Positions 1 through 8,315 of a DNA stretch of 64,000 bases are shown in pieces. The stretch is from positions 387,621 to 451,620 of the forward strand of contig DASRDB010000011.1 in the NCBI GenBank assembly GCA_035652815.1, written 5' to 3'. The notes beneath the pieces were generated by a model, which did no database searches, was not told the origin of the DNA, and was given only the letters and a program-made list of their open reading frames with translations. Origin of the DNA: DASRDB01 sp035652815. GTDB taxonomy: Bacteria; Chloroflexota; Ktedonobacteria; Ktedonobacterales; Ktedonobacteraceae. The position numbers and the translations under genes are program-made. Each line of letters opens with the position of its first letter. Position 1 is the first letter of the stretch.

Positions 1-138
1 GGTGAAGGAAACGCCTTTCACCGCCTCGTGCTTGCCAAAGGTCTTGACCAGGTTATTTACCTCGATTATCACTGGACGGCCATCTTGAGGAAGATGAATG
101 GCATCGCTTCTTACTCGTGAGACGGTTGATTCCTGCAT
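1..138 (-). CDS. ABC transporter ATP-binding protein, N-terminal fragment
   Basis: The first 46 codons of a gene that runs off the left edge of the window. Translation reads MQESTVSRV, then VIIEVNNLVKTFGKHEAVKGVSFT, the usual opening beta-strands and A-loop region (aromatic F of KTFGKHEAV) of ABC transporter nucleotide-binding subunits. The Walker A motif would follow just outside the window. The ATG at 138 is preceded by AAGGAG about 7 bases upstream, which fixes the start. Substrate and partner permease cannot be told from this fragment. The stretch 139-389 upstream holds no gene that I can support. Confidence 0.8.
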   Translation of the reverse strand, partial: MQESTVSRVRSDAIHLPQDGRPVIIEVNNLVKTFGKHEAVKGVSFT

Positions 139-389
139 AATTTTTCTCCTTTTATGATTGAGTTTTTACACTAAAAAGAAAGGCGCATATCGTTTTGAGA
201 ACAGGATAAACTGTTCGTTTGTGTTACTAGTGGAAGTATAGCGGAGCCAGCCGTTGCGAGGGAGTCCAAAAAGGCACGTTTGGCCATGTGACGAAAGTCA
301 TGGTGCTATAGGTCAACAGGAACAGGCGGCTCCATATGATATACTACAGCGACACAAGCAAACAGTAGAGCAGAGATGGAGAGTTAATC

Positions 390-1010
390 ATGCGCTGTCC
401 ATATTGCAAGGGCGTCAATGCCGATAACGCCCCATTTTGCGTATATTGCGGGCGTGATCTTCGACCGACCTATACACAATCACGTCTTACAGGCACACAA
501 GGCAGGCCGACAGTAACGCCACCCCCTGTACAGCCTGCGCGATCTCAAGCGCAGCCCACAACCGCGCGTGTAAGGAATCCACAGCCACAAAGTCCGGTTG
601 TTGCTCCAGTAATAACGGCACCGCCTGCGCCGGAGCCACCCGCGCCGTTCCCGCCGCGCACGATGGAGCAATTGAGGGCTTTGGAGAAAGGCGCGCTTGA
701 TTATCGAGTGCTTGATAGCTCGGTAAGCGATGGCCGCAAAAAGATTGTGCGGATTGTCTTTTCAAAGGCCGCACCCTGGCAGCAGGTGGCAACGCTGCTG
801 AAAGCTTTCAGGGAGCAGCAGGAGAGCCGCTTCGAGCGCATTCTCATTCAGGGCATATTTGACCCGAACACCAGTATCTACGCCTATACCAATGGCCAGC
901 TTTGTTTTGATCGCAACGTGCGGCTGGGCGCTACAACCAACAACCGCTATCAAATCGAAACTGGCTCCGGCCTGGAAAGCGATTCTGTGCGTATTATCTT
1001 GAACGAGTAG
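390..1010 (+). CDS. zinc-ribbon protein with proline-rich linker, function unknown
   Basis: 206 residues. The N-terminus has two CxxC pairs (CPYCKG at 3-8, CVYCGRD at 17-23), a rubredoxin-like zinc ribbon of the type common on bacterial regulatory or membrane-associated proteins. Residues ~30-90 are rich in Pro, Gln and Thr and look disordered. The C-terminal ~110 residues (LDYRVLDSSVSDGRKKIVRIVF onward) form a compact domain that I do not recognise. No signal peptide or membrane segment is visible. The start is the first ATG, preceded by GGAGAG. It ends 13 bases before the nucleoside phosphorylase gene, so the two are probably cotranscribed, but no functional link is evident. Confidence 0.75.
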   Translation: MRCPYCKGVNADNAPFCVYCGRDLRPTYTQSRLTGTQGRPTVTPPPVQPARSQAQPTTARVRNPQPQSPVVAPVITAPPAPEPPAPFPPRTMEQLRALEKGALDYRVLDSSVSDGRKKIVRIVFSKAAPWQQVATLLKAFREQQESRFERILIQGIFDPNTSIYAYTNGQLCFDRNVRLGATTNNRYQIETGSGLESDSVRIILNE

Positions 1011-1023
1011 GGGAGCAACGTAC

Positions 1024-2331
1024 ATGCAGATAGTGGAACTCATTCGCAAAAAACGCGATGGTGGCACGCTGAGTACAGAAGAAATCGTCTGGTTAATTCA
1101 GGAATACACCCGGGAGCATATCCCCGATTACCAGATGTCCGCCCTGATGATGGCGATTTTCTGGCGAGGCATGGATGCGCGAGAAACCAGCGATTTGACG
1201 CTGGCGATGGCGCGTTCGGGCGAGCAACTGCATGTACGCGATGTCATTTCTCCTGTAGTGGACAAGCATAGCACGGGCGGCGTAGGCGACAAGGTGACGC
1301 TGGCAGTGGCCCCACTTGTCGCCGCGTGTGGTGTAGCGGTAGGCAAGATGACCGGGCGCGGATTGGGTCACACTGGCGGCACTGTTGATAAGCTGGAGTC
1401 GATTCGCGGCTTCCGAGTAACCCTGTCACGCGATGAGTTTCTTCGCATCCTCAAAGAGCATCACATTGTACTCGCCGGGCAATCAAACGACCTCGCGCCT
1501 GCCGATGGCAAAATGTATGCTTTGCGCGACGTGACAGGCACAATTGAAAGCATCCCGTTGATAGCATCCAGCATCATGAGCAAAAAGTTAGCGATCGGCG
1601 CGTCCCATCTGCTGCTCGATGTAAAGATCGGCTCCGGCGCGTTCATGAAAAACGTGGAGCAGGCCCGAGCGTTAGCGCAGGCAATGGTAGATATCGGTCG
1701 CCTTGCTGGATTGCACACAGTCGCCGCGATTACCTCGATGGAGCAACCCCTGGGCAGGGCTGTAGGCAACGCGCTAGAAATGGCCGAAGCGATCTCTATT
1801 TTGCATGGCAACGGTCCGCAAGACGTCTCCGACCTGTGCTTTCACGAAGCGGCTGAATTGCTGGTAATGACGGGCGCGGCCCCTACCATGTCCGAGGCAG
1901 AGCAAAGGGTAGAGCAGGCTATTACTTCGGGGGCTGCGGTCGCGAAACTGGCGGAAGTGATCGCTGCGCAAGGCGGAGACGCGCAACAGATAGAACACCC
2001 TGAACTACTTCCCGCCGCTCCATATAAAACAATGCTGGTGGCTCCCAGAAGCGGCTACATCGCATCCATCAACGCCGAGGGAGTAGGTCTTGCCAGCATG
2101 AAGCTAGGCGCGGGCCGCTTCAAAAAAGGCGAGTCTATTGATCACCGCACCGGCTTTATTCTTCAGGCCAAAATCGGCGCTTCCCTCAAAGAAGGCGATC
2201 CACTGATAGAAATTCATGCCCGGAATGAAGCAGAGGCCGAATCGATCAAAGAGGAACTGCTGGCCTGCTACGCTTGGAGCGATGCTCCAGTTACGGCAGG
2301 GCCGCTGGTGTTGGATACGATTCGACCGTAG
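1024..2331 (+). CDS. pdp: pyrimidine-nucleoside (thymidine) phosphorylase
   Basis: 435 residues, the usual length for the family. The enzyme cleaves thymidine, uridine or deoxyuridine with phosphate to the free base and (deoxy)ribose-1-phosphate in nucleoside salvage. The family signature is seen as GRGLGHTGGTVDKLESI (~residues 114-130), and the phosphate-binding KHSTGGVGDK lies at ~81-90. The N-terminal alpha domain (LIRKKRDGG..L..EEI) and the C-terminal alpha/beta domain are both complete. Preceded by GGGGAGC close to the ATG. It follows the zinc-ribbon gene by 13 bases. Whether it prefers thymidine (deoA type) or is broad (pdp type) cannot be read here; the Gram-positive-like sequence favours pdp. 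Confidence 0.95.
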   Translation: MQIVELIRKKRDGGTLSTEEIVWLIQEYTREHIPDYQMSALMMAIFWRGMDARETSDLTLAMARSGEQLHVRDVISPVVDKHSTGGVGDKVTLAVAPLVAACGVAVGKMTGRGLGHTGGTVDKLESIRGFRVTLSRDEFLRILKEHHIVLAGQSNDLAPADGKMYALRDVTGTIESIPLIASSIMSKKLAIGASHLLLDVKIGSGAFMKNVEQARALAQAMVDIGRLAGLHTVAAITSMEQPLGRAVGNALEMAEAISILHGNGPQDVSDLCFHEAAELLVMTGAAPTMSEAEQRVEQAITSGAAVAKLAEVIAAQGGDAQQIEHPELLPAAPYKTMLVAPRSGYIASINAEGVGLASMKLGAGRFKKGESIDHRTGFILQAKIGASLKEGDPLIEIHARNEAEAESIKEELLACYAWSDAPVTAGPLVLDTIRP

Positions 2332-2344
2332 CCAATGAAAAAGA

Positions 2345-3295
2345 TTATTGCGCGTTGGGTTTAACAGCAGCTAAAATGGCCTGCTCAGCTTCTTGAGCAG
2401 ATTTTGCCAGGCTCATTTTTACAATCAAACGATGCAATACGTCTTCGTCATTAAGCGTTTGTACTTGACTAAGCGTTTCCTGACCGATTTCAGGAAAACG
2501 CTCATCAGTTATATCGACAAGAATCTTACGCAGTTTTTGCAACTCGTGTTGTAAGCCCTGTTGCAAACCCTGTTGCAAACCCTGTTGCAAACCCTGTTGC
2601 CGACCTTTAGCAAGTCCTTTTTCCACCATTTCCTGGTAGAACCAGGATTCTTCGAGGATATCTTCAAGCATAGTAGCCCTCTCTTCTAACCAGTTACGGT
2701 CATCTGGTTTTGTCAGTACAAGCGCCGCGAAAGCAAATCCTAACGCCAGTAATTCATTCTTATCAGCGCTATCCAGACTGGTAATCATATCTTCAACTAA
2801 TTCACGCTTTGCTGTTCCTCTAGTTAAAGGCAATAAGGGAAGTAGTCCTGATACGTCAGCCTGCTTGAATACCTCTGCAGGTAGCTCCCACAACTTGACG
2901 GTTCTGTAATTGAAATGATGCGCTACGTCATTGTCAGGTAACACTATCTCATAAGGAGATTCTACAATTTTTCTGTCACGTTTCAAGTAGATGACAAAAG
3001 AGCAAACTGGAAGCCCAGTATTGATAGATGTCTGAGCGTTGTACTCCCAGACCCTTCTACCCATGTTGTTATCGCTGCGTCGTTGAAATTCAACGTGCAG
3101 GATCACCTTTTGCCCATTCCAGAGAATATTATACAATAAGTCTGCTTCAATAGTACGGCTTTGTAACTGGGGATTGAGTTCAGACTCATATTGCGCTCCG
3201 GGAAGCAGTAAAGATACTAAATGCTGGCGGTTAGTGCCTACCAGCTTCTTCATCAAGAAATCCCATTGTTTCGACATACGCCGCAAGCTCCCCAC
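2345..3295 (-). CDS. Rpn family recombination-promoting nuclease / PD-(D/E)XK transposase-like protein
   Basis: 316 residues. The N-terminal half has the restriction-like fold typical of Rpn (YhgA-like) proteins: E at ~48 (SRTIEADLLY) and HVEFQRR at ~67-73, which supply the acidic and E-x-Q residues of the PD-(D/E)XK site. It is expected to cut DNA and promote RecA-independent recombination. Residues ~232-250 are a repetitive QQGLQQGL segment followed by a helical tail, common in this family. The initiator is GTG at 3295, or ATG at 3277 behind GGGGAG. A good minus-strand promoter lies just upstream (3310-3338). Convergent with pdp and only 13 bases from its stop. Confidence 0.85.
   Translation of the reverse strand: MGSLRRMSKQWDFLMKKLVGTNRQHLVSLLLPGAQYESELNPQLQSRTIEADLLYNILWNGQKVILHVEFQRRSDNNMGRRVWEYNAQTSINTGLPVCSFVIYLKRDRKIVESPYEIVLPDNDVAHHFNYRTVKLWELPAEVFKQADVSGLLPLLPLTRGTAKRELVEDMITSLDSADKNELLALGFAFAALVLTKPDDRNWLEERATMLEDILEESWFYQEMVEKGLAKGRQQGLQQGLQQGLQQGLQHELQKLRKILVDITDERFPEIGQETLSQVQTLNDEDVLHRLIVKMSLAKSAQEAEQAILAAVKPNAQ
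2558..2600 (-). repeat. 12-bp tandem repeat inside the Rpn nuclease gene
   Basis: About three and a half exact copies of the 12-base unit CCTGTTGCAAAC (plus-strand reading). In the minus-strand gene they encode repeated Gln-Gln-Gly-Leu. The unit is a multiple of three, so gain or loss of copies changes linker length by four residues without a frameshift. Confidence 0.9.
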
Positions 3296-3309
3296 CCTGA
3301 GATGGAGCC

Positions 3310-3338
3310 ATTATAGCAGAGTTAGAGGAAGCTGTCGA
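3310..3338 (-). promoter_or_regulatory. sigma70-type promoter for the Rpn nuclease gene
   Basis: On the minus strand, TCGACA (-35) is followed after 17 bases by a perfect TATAAT (-10). The predicted transcription start is near 3303, leaving a very short leader before either possible start codon. Confidence 0.6.
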
Positions 3339-3380
3339 TGATTTTTTGCAGCAATAATTAGAACATTCAGGTATAGGAAC

Positions 3381-5828
3381 TCAATTAAGCGTCAACTCCA
3401 AAAAATCAGCCGTCGTCTCCTGCGGTGTGCTTGCTCCACGTTCAAGATAAATATGGCCCTGATTGTCACAGGCGGCGGCCCCCAGTAAGGAGCCACCGTT
3501 GATGATGGGTGGGAGTGGTTGCCAGGACAGGTTATGTACATCCATACGCCATGTCTGGTTAAGAGTTGCATTATGTTGCGGGTCGAAACCGCCAATAATC
3601 ACCAGAGAATTTTGCCCGTTCATGCAGCTTGCGGCCCCGCTCAAGGGTATGGGCGTATTAGAGGATGTCACCATCCAGGTATTTTGAAAGGTGTCGTAGC
3701 GGTAGATATGCCGGGTTGGCTGGCTCTGTCCGGCGTCGCGGGAGCCGCCGATGAGGAGAATGCCGCCCTGATTGTCGTTTGCCAGTACGACATAACCCAG
3801 GCCGACGGGGAGCGAGGTAAGGATGTGCCACTGGCCCGTTGAGATATCGAAGCGGTACCAGCCAGTGCCTGCCAGGGTATGTGAATTGCCAGGGATAGTG
3901 AAACCTTCGCTGATGTAGAGGTGTCCCGCGTGGTCGGCGATCATGCTGCTGCCGAAGCCGATGAGGATTTGTGCAGGTAATAGTATCTTTGTCAGGTGGC
4001 CGTTTTCTGGTTGGTACATATAGAGGGCGCGGACAATGGCCTGGATGTCAGAGGAGTAGCCGCCTGTGAAGAAGATATGGTTGTGTTCATCGACAGCCGC
4101 CGCATTGTTGCCCATGATGGGGAAGTTCGCGCTGGTCAGTGTGTCCCAATGGGCGGTGGCAAGGTCATAGCGGAAAAGCCCCCGGCTATATTGCGGCTGA
4201 GCCTTTACGCCGCGAAAACCACCGCTGACATAGATGTAGGCATGTCCATTTATGACTATATACGAAGCTGTATTGTCGGCTTCGGGCGAGGGCAACGAAG
4301 GCAGCGTTTGCCAGGTGCTTTGTGGCGTCGGCTGCTGCTTGACAACCTGGGTTTTTGGCAGGGAAACTATAGGCTTAGCATGCGGCAGGAAGTGGTTGTA
4401 GGCCACCGCCGAAGTGAGCGCCAAAGAGAGCAGCAGTGTAATCGCGAAAATGACCTGAAGAACGCGCCGGAATGTTTTCGGGCGGGCTGCTGTATGTGGT
4501 TGCACTGGCTCTTCTGTTGCAGGCGGGGACGGCAGTTCACTGCGTGGGGGCGATGAAAGGATGCCGCCGGATGAAGCGCGTATCTTTAAGCTTTCATCGA
4601 TGGAAGCGAGTTGAATAGCCAGGGCTTCCTGTTCAAGTTGTTCGCGCTGCTCCTTTTGTAGATGCTCGCGCTGGTGCAGGCGCTGCGCTCGATGGCTTGT
4701 CGTCTGCGATTTGCGTTTTTGCTGCTGCATACGAGGCAGAACATACGTTGGTGAGGCTGAGAGCAGGCGCTGCCCATTTTGCGCCTCTGTAAGCTGCTCC
4801 TCGTCGGCCAGCAACATGTGGCGGCGATACGCGCGCTGCTCCTCGATGGCGCGAGCGCGCTCTAAGGCCTGGAAAAAGGTATGGGCTGTTTGAAAGCGAT
4901 ACATTGGCTCAGGACGGGTAGCGACGGTGACAAGGCCGCTGAGGGCAGGAGAAAGCGCAGGATTGATCTGGTGCAGCGCATCCAGATTGCCGCCGCGATT
5001 GCTGGTGCGCGCTGGTCGCTGCCCGCTCACCATTTCGTGTAAAATGACGCCCAGGCTGTAGAGGTCGGAGCGGCCATCTGTCTGCCCGCTCCCCTCGTAC
5101 TGTTCGGGCGAGGCATAGCCAGGGGAGCCGAAATCGGTTGTATCATTGACCTGGCCCTCTTTGAAGTAGCGAGCGATGCCGAAATCTATGAGCATCAGGC
5201 GGCCCTCGGGCGTCAGAATGATATTCGAGGGCTTGAGGTCGCGAAAGATGACCGGTGGCGTCTGGCGGTGCAGGTAGTCCAGCACGTCGCAAATCTGCAT
5301 GGCATAGTTGAGCGCTTCCAGGGCCGGTAGCGGCGCGTACTGGTGAATATAGCTGGCAAGCGTCGGGCCTGGCACGTACTCCATCACCAGGTACCAGAAG
5401 CCATCCTCGAAGAAATAGTCATAGAGCGTCGGAATGGCCGGATGTTGCAGGCGCGCCAGCAGCAGGGCCTCGCGCAAAAAACGGTCGGTATAGGGGCCAC
5501 CGCTGCCAGGAAAATCGTTGTCCTGCGTTTCCTGAAACGGCGTATTTGGCGCGATCTGTTTATTATGTAAGAGGTTATCTAGCTCGGCTATGACGCTCTC
5601 CGGTAGCGGTCTATCCGCCTGTGCCTGCTTAATGGCTACTGGCACATCCAATGTGCGATGCGAGGCCAGATAGACCATGCCCATACCACCTCGCCCAATG
5701 ACCGCCTCTATCGCATATTCTCCCTGATGAAGCGTCTGGCCGATGAGCGCATCCTGAATTGAAGTCTGGGGTTTTCCTTGCATCCCTTTCATCCCTTCCA
5801 ACTTATCCCTTTTATCCTTACTAGTCAT
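3381..5828 (-). CDS. transmembrane Ser/Thr protein kinase with kelch-like extracellular domain
   Basis: About 815 residues from the first ATG at 5828; an in-frame TTG at 5849 is the alternative. A Hanks-type kinase domain comes first: glycine loop GRGGMGMVY, ATP lysine in VAIKQ, catalytic RDLKPSN, DFG in IDFGIARYF, and APE-like SPEQYEG. About 45 extra residues are inserted between the VAIK lysine and the alpha-C helix (FLREALLLARL). A basic, Gln/Glu-rich juxtamembrane stretch (~345-400) precedes one membrane helix (VLQVIFAITLLLSLALTSAVAY). The last ~320 residues are repeated beta-rich units with GG turns (IYVSGGF, IFFTGGYSS, ILLIGGSRD, LVIIGGFD), matching kelch/galactose-oxidase propellers. 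Likely a surface sensor kinase: kinase inside, propeller outside. Its ligand and substrates are unknown. Confidence 0.9.
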   Translation of the reverse strand: MTSKDKRDKLEGMKGMQGKPQTSIQDALIGQTLHQGEYAIEAVIGRGGMGMVYLASHRTLDVPVAIKQAQADRPLPESVIAELDNLLHNKQIAPNTPFQETQDNDFPGSGGPYTDRFLREALLLARLQHPAIPTLYDYFFEDGFWYLVMEYVPGPTLASYIHQYAPLPALEALNYAMQICDVLDYLHRQTPPVIFRDLKPSNIILTPEGRLMLIDFGIARYFKEGQVNDTTDFGSPGYASPEQYEGSGQTDGRSDLYSLGVILHEMVSGQRPARTSNRGGNLDALHQINPALSPALSGLVTVATRPEPMYRFQTAHTFFQALERARAIEEQRAYRRHMLLADEEQLTEAQNGQRLLSASPTYVLPRMQQQKRKSQTTSHRAQRLHQREHLQKEQREQLEQEALAIQLASIDESLKIRASSGGILSSPPRSELPSPPATEEPVQPHTAARPKTFRRVLQVIFAITLLLSLALTSAVAYNHFLPHAKPIVSLPKTQVVKQQPTPQSTWQTLPSLPSPEADNTASYIVINGHAYIYVSGGFRGVKAQPQYSRGLFRYDLATAHWDTLTSANFPIMGNNAAAVDEHNHIFFTGGYSSDIQAIVRALYMYQPENGHLTKILLPAQILIGFGSSMIADHAGHLYISEGFTIPGNSHTLAGTGWYRFDISTGQWHILTSLPVGLGYVVLANDNQGGILLIGGSRDAGQSQPTRHIYRYDTFQNTWMVTSSNTPIPLSGAASCMNGQNSLVIIGGFDPQHNATLNQTWRMDVHNLSWQPLPPIINGGSLLGAAACDNQGHIYLERGASTPQETTADFLELTLN

Positions 5829-5869
5829 TATAATCACAATCACTAGCAAACAAGCGATGTTATGGGGGA

Positions 5870-5948
5870 ACGGGAAGCCAGCCGCAAGGGGATGACTCTA
5901 CAATAGGACGCGGCGTGTAGAGCCATCCCCTTGCGGCTGGCTTCCCGT
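5870..5948. repeat. family A palindromic repeat, copy 1
   Basis: Near-perfect inverted repeat. The left arm contains GGAAGCCAGCCGCAAGGGG, then CTCTAC; the right arm is its complement, with a ~20-base unrelated loop. It lies between the divergent kinase and DUF5808 genes. Five further copies are at 7501, 20247, 22035, 54862 and 60935. Confidence 0.9.
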
Positions 5949-5980
5949 CCTCCCATGTAAAAATGTGATGTGGCTACGCC

Positions 5981-6016
5981 TTGACAAAGAAGATAACAAT
6001 ACGTTATCATTGTTAT
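5981..6016 (+). promoter_or_regulatory. promoter with overlapping dyad operator
   Basis: TTGACA at 5981-5986, a 17-base spacer, and TTATCA at 6004-6009 (or TATCAT one base on). Overlapping the spacer and -10 are two nested dyads: GATAAC/GTTATC (5992-5997 and 6003-6008) and ATAACAAT/ATTGTTAT (5993-6000 and 6009-6016). A repressor bound there would block the promoter of the 6110-7493 operon. The regulator is not known. Confidence 0.6.
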
Positions 6017-6109
6017 AGCAATAAGCTATATCGTCTCTTTGATATAAAGAGGCAGGTAATAGATACAGTCTCAACAACGGTCATCTGGTAGAGTAAAGGA
6101 GCAACGAAC

Positions 6110-6427
6110 ATGGCAAAAGGTAAGAAGAAACAGAACCCAATAATCAATGCCCTGGTAGTTGGTGGGCTTGCGACATTAGTTGGGTTAGCCATTCGCGAGC
6201 AATTGCAAAGGCCGCCAGAAGAGCGGACCTGGCATGGGAAGCTCTATGGCATTCCCTACGATTTTCGCTGGCCGACTATTGAGCGTATTCGTGATGCGTT
6301 CTGGAACAAGAATACGGCGCGTGTACTGGTTCCGCAGGCTTTCGGCATGGGCTGGACAATCAACTTTTACCCGTTGATTAACCCGCCAACGGTTGAGCAG
6401 GCGCGGGAAACTGCCGCCGTCAAATAA
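6110..6427 (+). CDS. DUF5808 domain protein
   Basis: 105 residues. A basic N-terminus (MAKGKKKQN) is followed by a hydrophobic segment (IINALVVGGLATLVGLAI, ~10-27) that could be a single membrane anchor. The C-terminal part has WHGKLYGIPYDF, a conserved Asn-rich turn, RVLVPQAFGMGWTINFYPLINP, which fits the DUF5808 pattern (tryptophan start, then VP-x-x-x-G-x-GW-T-x-N-F). The function of this family is unknown. AAAGGAGC lies 8 bases before the ATG. It precedes the phosphotransferase-like gene by one base and is read from the operator-bearing promoter at 5981. Confidence 0.75.
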   Translation: MAKGKKKQNPIINALVVGGLATLVGLAIREQLQRPPEERTWHGKLYGIPYDFRWPTIERIRDAFWNKNTARVLVPQAFGMGWTINFYPLINPPTVEQARETAAVK

Positions 6428-6428
6428 G

Positions 6429-7493
6429 ATGAAAACGCCTTTACTTAATGGAGAAGCCCTGATTTCCAGGCTTCTCCAACAGCATTGGCATTTGCGTACC
6501 ACCGCTATTCGCCACATCCCAATAGGAGATTCGGCTCATTCTTATAGTCTGGAAACCAGTGCAGGGGCTAAATATTACTTGAAGCTGGTTGACCGGCGTT
6601 CAAAGGTTGGGCAAAGAATAGCCGCGCATATGGCTTTCTCTTTGCCGCTACAGCAGCTTGTTGCTGAAAGCCAGCTATCAGAAGTGACCGCGCCGCGTCC
6701 AATTCCAACCCTTGAGGGCGCATTAAGCGTTTCGCATAATACGTTTCTCCTGGCATTATATGAATTCGTCGAGGGAGAGACGCTTGCCGGTGCTTATCCT
6801 ATGTCACCTGAGCTTGTAAAGCGAATTGCTAGCGCGTTGGCTGCTTTGCATACTATTGAGATTCCTGAGCGGCAAAAATCTCCCCAGGATAGTCTGACCG
6901 CGCCATTTGAGGCCGATTTGCTGGCGAATCTGGCATCGCTCGAATTCATTTTTGCTCAAGATGCTCCCTATTTGCAACGATTGCGCACCCTGGTCTGGCC
7001 TCGAAGGGAACAGATTAAGGAATTTCTTCAGGAGAGCCAGGAATACGCAAACAAAACCCTGAGCCTTTCCTCGCCGCATGTTGTCTGTCATGGCGATGCC
7101 TGGGGCGGCAATATGATTCTTTCACCTGATGGTCGGCTGGCGTTGCTGGATTGGGAGTCGGCTGTGCTTGCGCCACGCGAACGCGATGCGTTTGGCTACA
7201 TGGGTTTTATTGGCCCTGATTTTGCTGTGTTTGATGCGGGGTATCGCATGGTTCACCAGGGGCCGTTGCGCTGGCATCCCGAACTGCTGGCATATTATGC
7301 CTATCGTCTCCAACTGCGGAATTTGGCGCAATGGCTGCATAATCTATTGTACGAATCGCTCAACGAGGTGCAGCGCGCAAACGACCTGGAGATGATTGAG
7401 CATCATTGTCTTGATAGGTTGGAAAGCGTGAGACGGGCGGCTAAAAGGATTTTCGAGTTTTTGCGTGAAGGGGAAAAGGGCCGGAAGGTATAG
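6429..7493 (+). CDS. aminoglycoside phosphotransferase (APH) superfamily protein
   Basis: About 354 residues from ATG 6429, one base after the DUF5808 stop, so probably translated by coupling. A longer frame opening at 6393 overlaps the upstream gene and is unlikely. The kinase-like fold is shown by the lysine strand YYLKLVDRR, the Brenner motif HGDAWGGNMIL (catalytic Asp and Mg-binding Asn) and the second Mg-binding Asp in LALLDWESA. Family members phosphorylate antibiotics, choline, homoserine, fructosamine and other small molecules. Nothing here fixes the substrate, and no resistance claim should be made. The gene is convergent with the methyltransferase; a family A repeat separates them. 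Confidence 0.85.
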   Translation: MKTPLLNGEALISRLLQQHWHLRTTAIRHIPIGDSAHSYSLETSAGAKYYLKLVDRRSKVGQRIAAHMAFSLPLQQLVAESQLSEVTAPRPIPTLEGALSVSHNTFLLALYEFVEGETLAGAYPMSPELVKRIASALAALHTIEIPERQKSPQDSLTAPFEADLLANLASLEFIFAQDAPYLQRLRTLVWPRREQIKEFLQESQEYANKTLSLSSPHVVCHGDAWGGNMILSPDGRLALLDWESAVLAPRERDAFGYMGFIGPDFAVFDAGYRMVHQGPLRWHPELLAYYAYRLQLRNLAQWLHNLLYESLNEVQRANDLEMIEHHCLDRLESVRRAAKRIFEFLREGEKGRKV

Positions 7494-7500
7494 GAAAAAA

Positions 7501-7582
7501 GACCGAAAGGCACCCGCAAGGGGATGCCTCTATAATAAATCATCCTTTTGTAGAGGCATCCCCTTGCGGGTGCCTTTCGTCT
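7501..7582. repeat. family A palindromic repeat, copy 2
   Basis: Inverted repeat with ~30-base arms (left arm contains AAAGGCACCCGCAAGGGGA), lying between two convergent stop codons at 7493 and 7606. The transcript of either strand would fold into a long hairpin, so it may act as a bidirectional terminator. Confidence 0.9.
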
Positions 7583-7605
7583 CTCCAACTATGCCTTCTC
7601 CCCAC

Positions 7606-8313
7606 CTATGTTTTCTCCCCCATAGTGATATACACTTCCCATCTATGGCTGCGCACCCGCTCGGAGCGGCGTTTCAAGTCGTTTTGCTCCAGGGGGATGT
7701 GCTGGCCAAACCAGGCGTTGGTTATTTCTTCGGTGATGCAACCTGTTTTGGGGTCTTCTTTTCCGCGAACGCGCTCTTTACGGGAGCCGAAGAGGGCTGA
7801 GGGGCCATAGACAAACATCTGTAGGATCAGCAGCAGTGGTTGGAAAAAGCCGGTGGGGAGTAGATTCGCTCCTTCGATGACGATGAGGCGACCGCCGGGA
7901 CGGAGTACCCGCGCCACTTCCGCAATGGTATCCGAGTCATAGATGTATTCAGATGGGAAGGTGCTGACGACGGTATCGAAAGAGTTATCAGAGAAGGGCA
8001 GGTGCTGCGCGGTACCGAGGATGACGCTGATTTTGTCTGCCACTTTCTGGCGACGAAGTGTTTCACGGGTGGCGGCTACCATTGCTGGAGATGCGTCGAT
8101 ACCCTGGCAGTCGTATCCTTCGGCGCTCATATCGGCAAGCAAATCACCCAGGCCGCAGCCGAGTTCGAGGACGTCGTGACCCTTCAGACGAGAGAGTACG
8201 AGGCGTTGCCAGACGCGCCATTGCCCCGCGAAGGGGACGGTGCTGGCGAAGCGGTACAGGTATTTGTTTTTATACAGCGTTTCAAACAGGTATTTGCGAA
8301 AGCGTGGCGTCAC
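7606..8313 (-). CDS. class I SAM-dependent methyltransferase
   Basis: 235 residues, GTG start at 8313. SAM-binding motif I is VLELGCGLGDLLADM (~47-61), motif II acidic residue is in GIDASPAM, motif III-like GTAQHLPFSDNSFDTVVS, and VARVLRPGGRLIVIEG is the post-III strand. It resembles UbiE/Methyltransf_11 proteins. A hydrophobic stretch follows (FFQPLLLILQMFVYGPSALF), which could lie against the membrane. The start is two bases after the stop of the HAD gene, so the pair is translationally coupled. The substrate is unknown. Confidence 0.88.
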   Translation of the reverse strand: MTPRFRKYLFETLYKNKYLYRFASTVPFAGQWRVWQRLVLSRLKGHDVLELGCGLGDLLADMSAEGYDCQGIDASPAMVAATRETLRRQKVADKISVILGTAQHLPFSDNSFDTVVSTFPSEYIYDSDTIAEVARVLRPGGRLIVIEGANLLPTGFFQPLLLILQMFVYGPSALFGSRKERVRGKEDPKTGCITEEITNAWFGQHIPLEQNDLKRRSERVRSHRWEVYITMGEKT

Positions 8314-8315
8314 GA

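Noticed and set aside
6393..6428. Earlier start for the APH-like gene
   Set aside because: Would overlap the DUF5808 gene by 35 bases with no ribosome site; ATG 6429 just after its stop is more likely.
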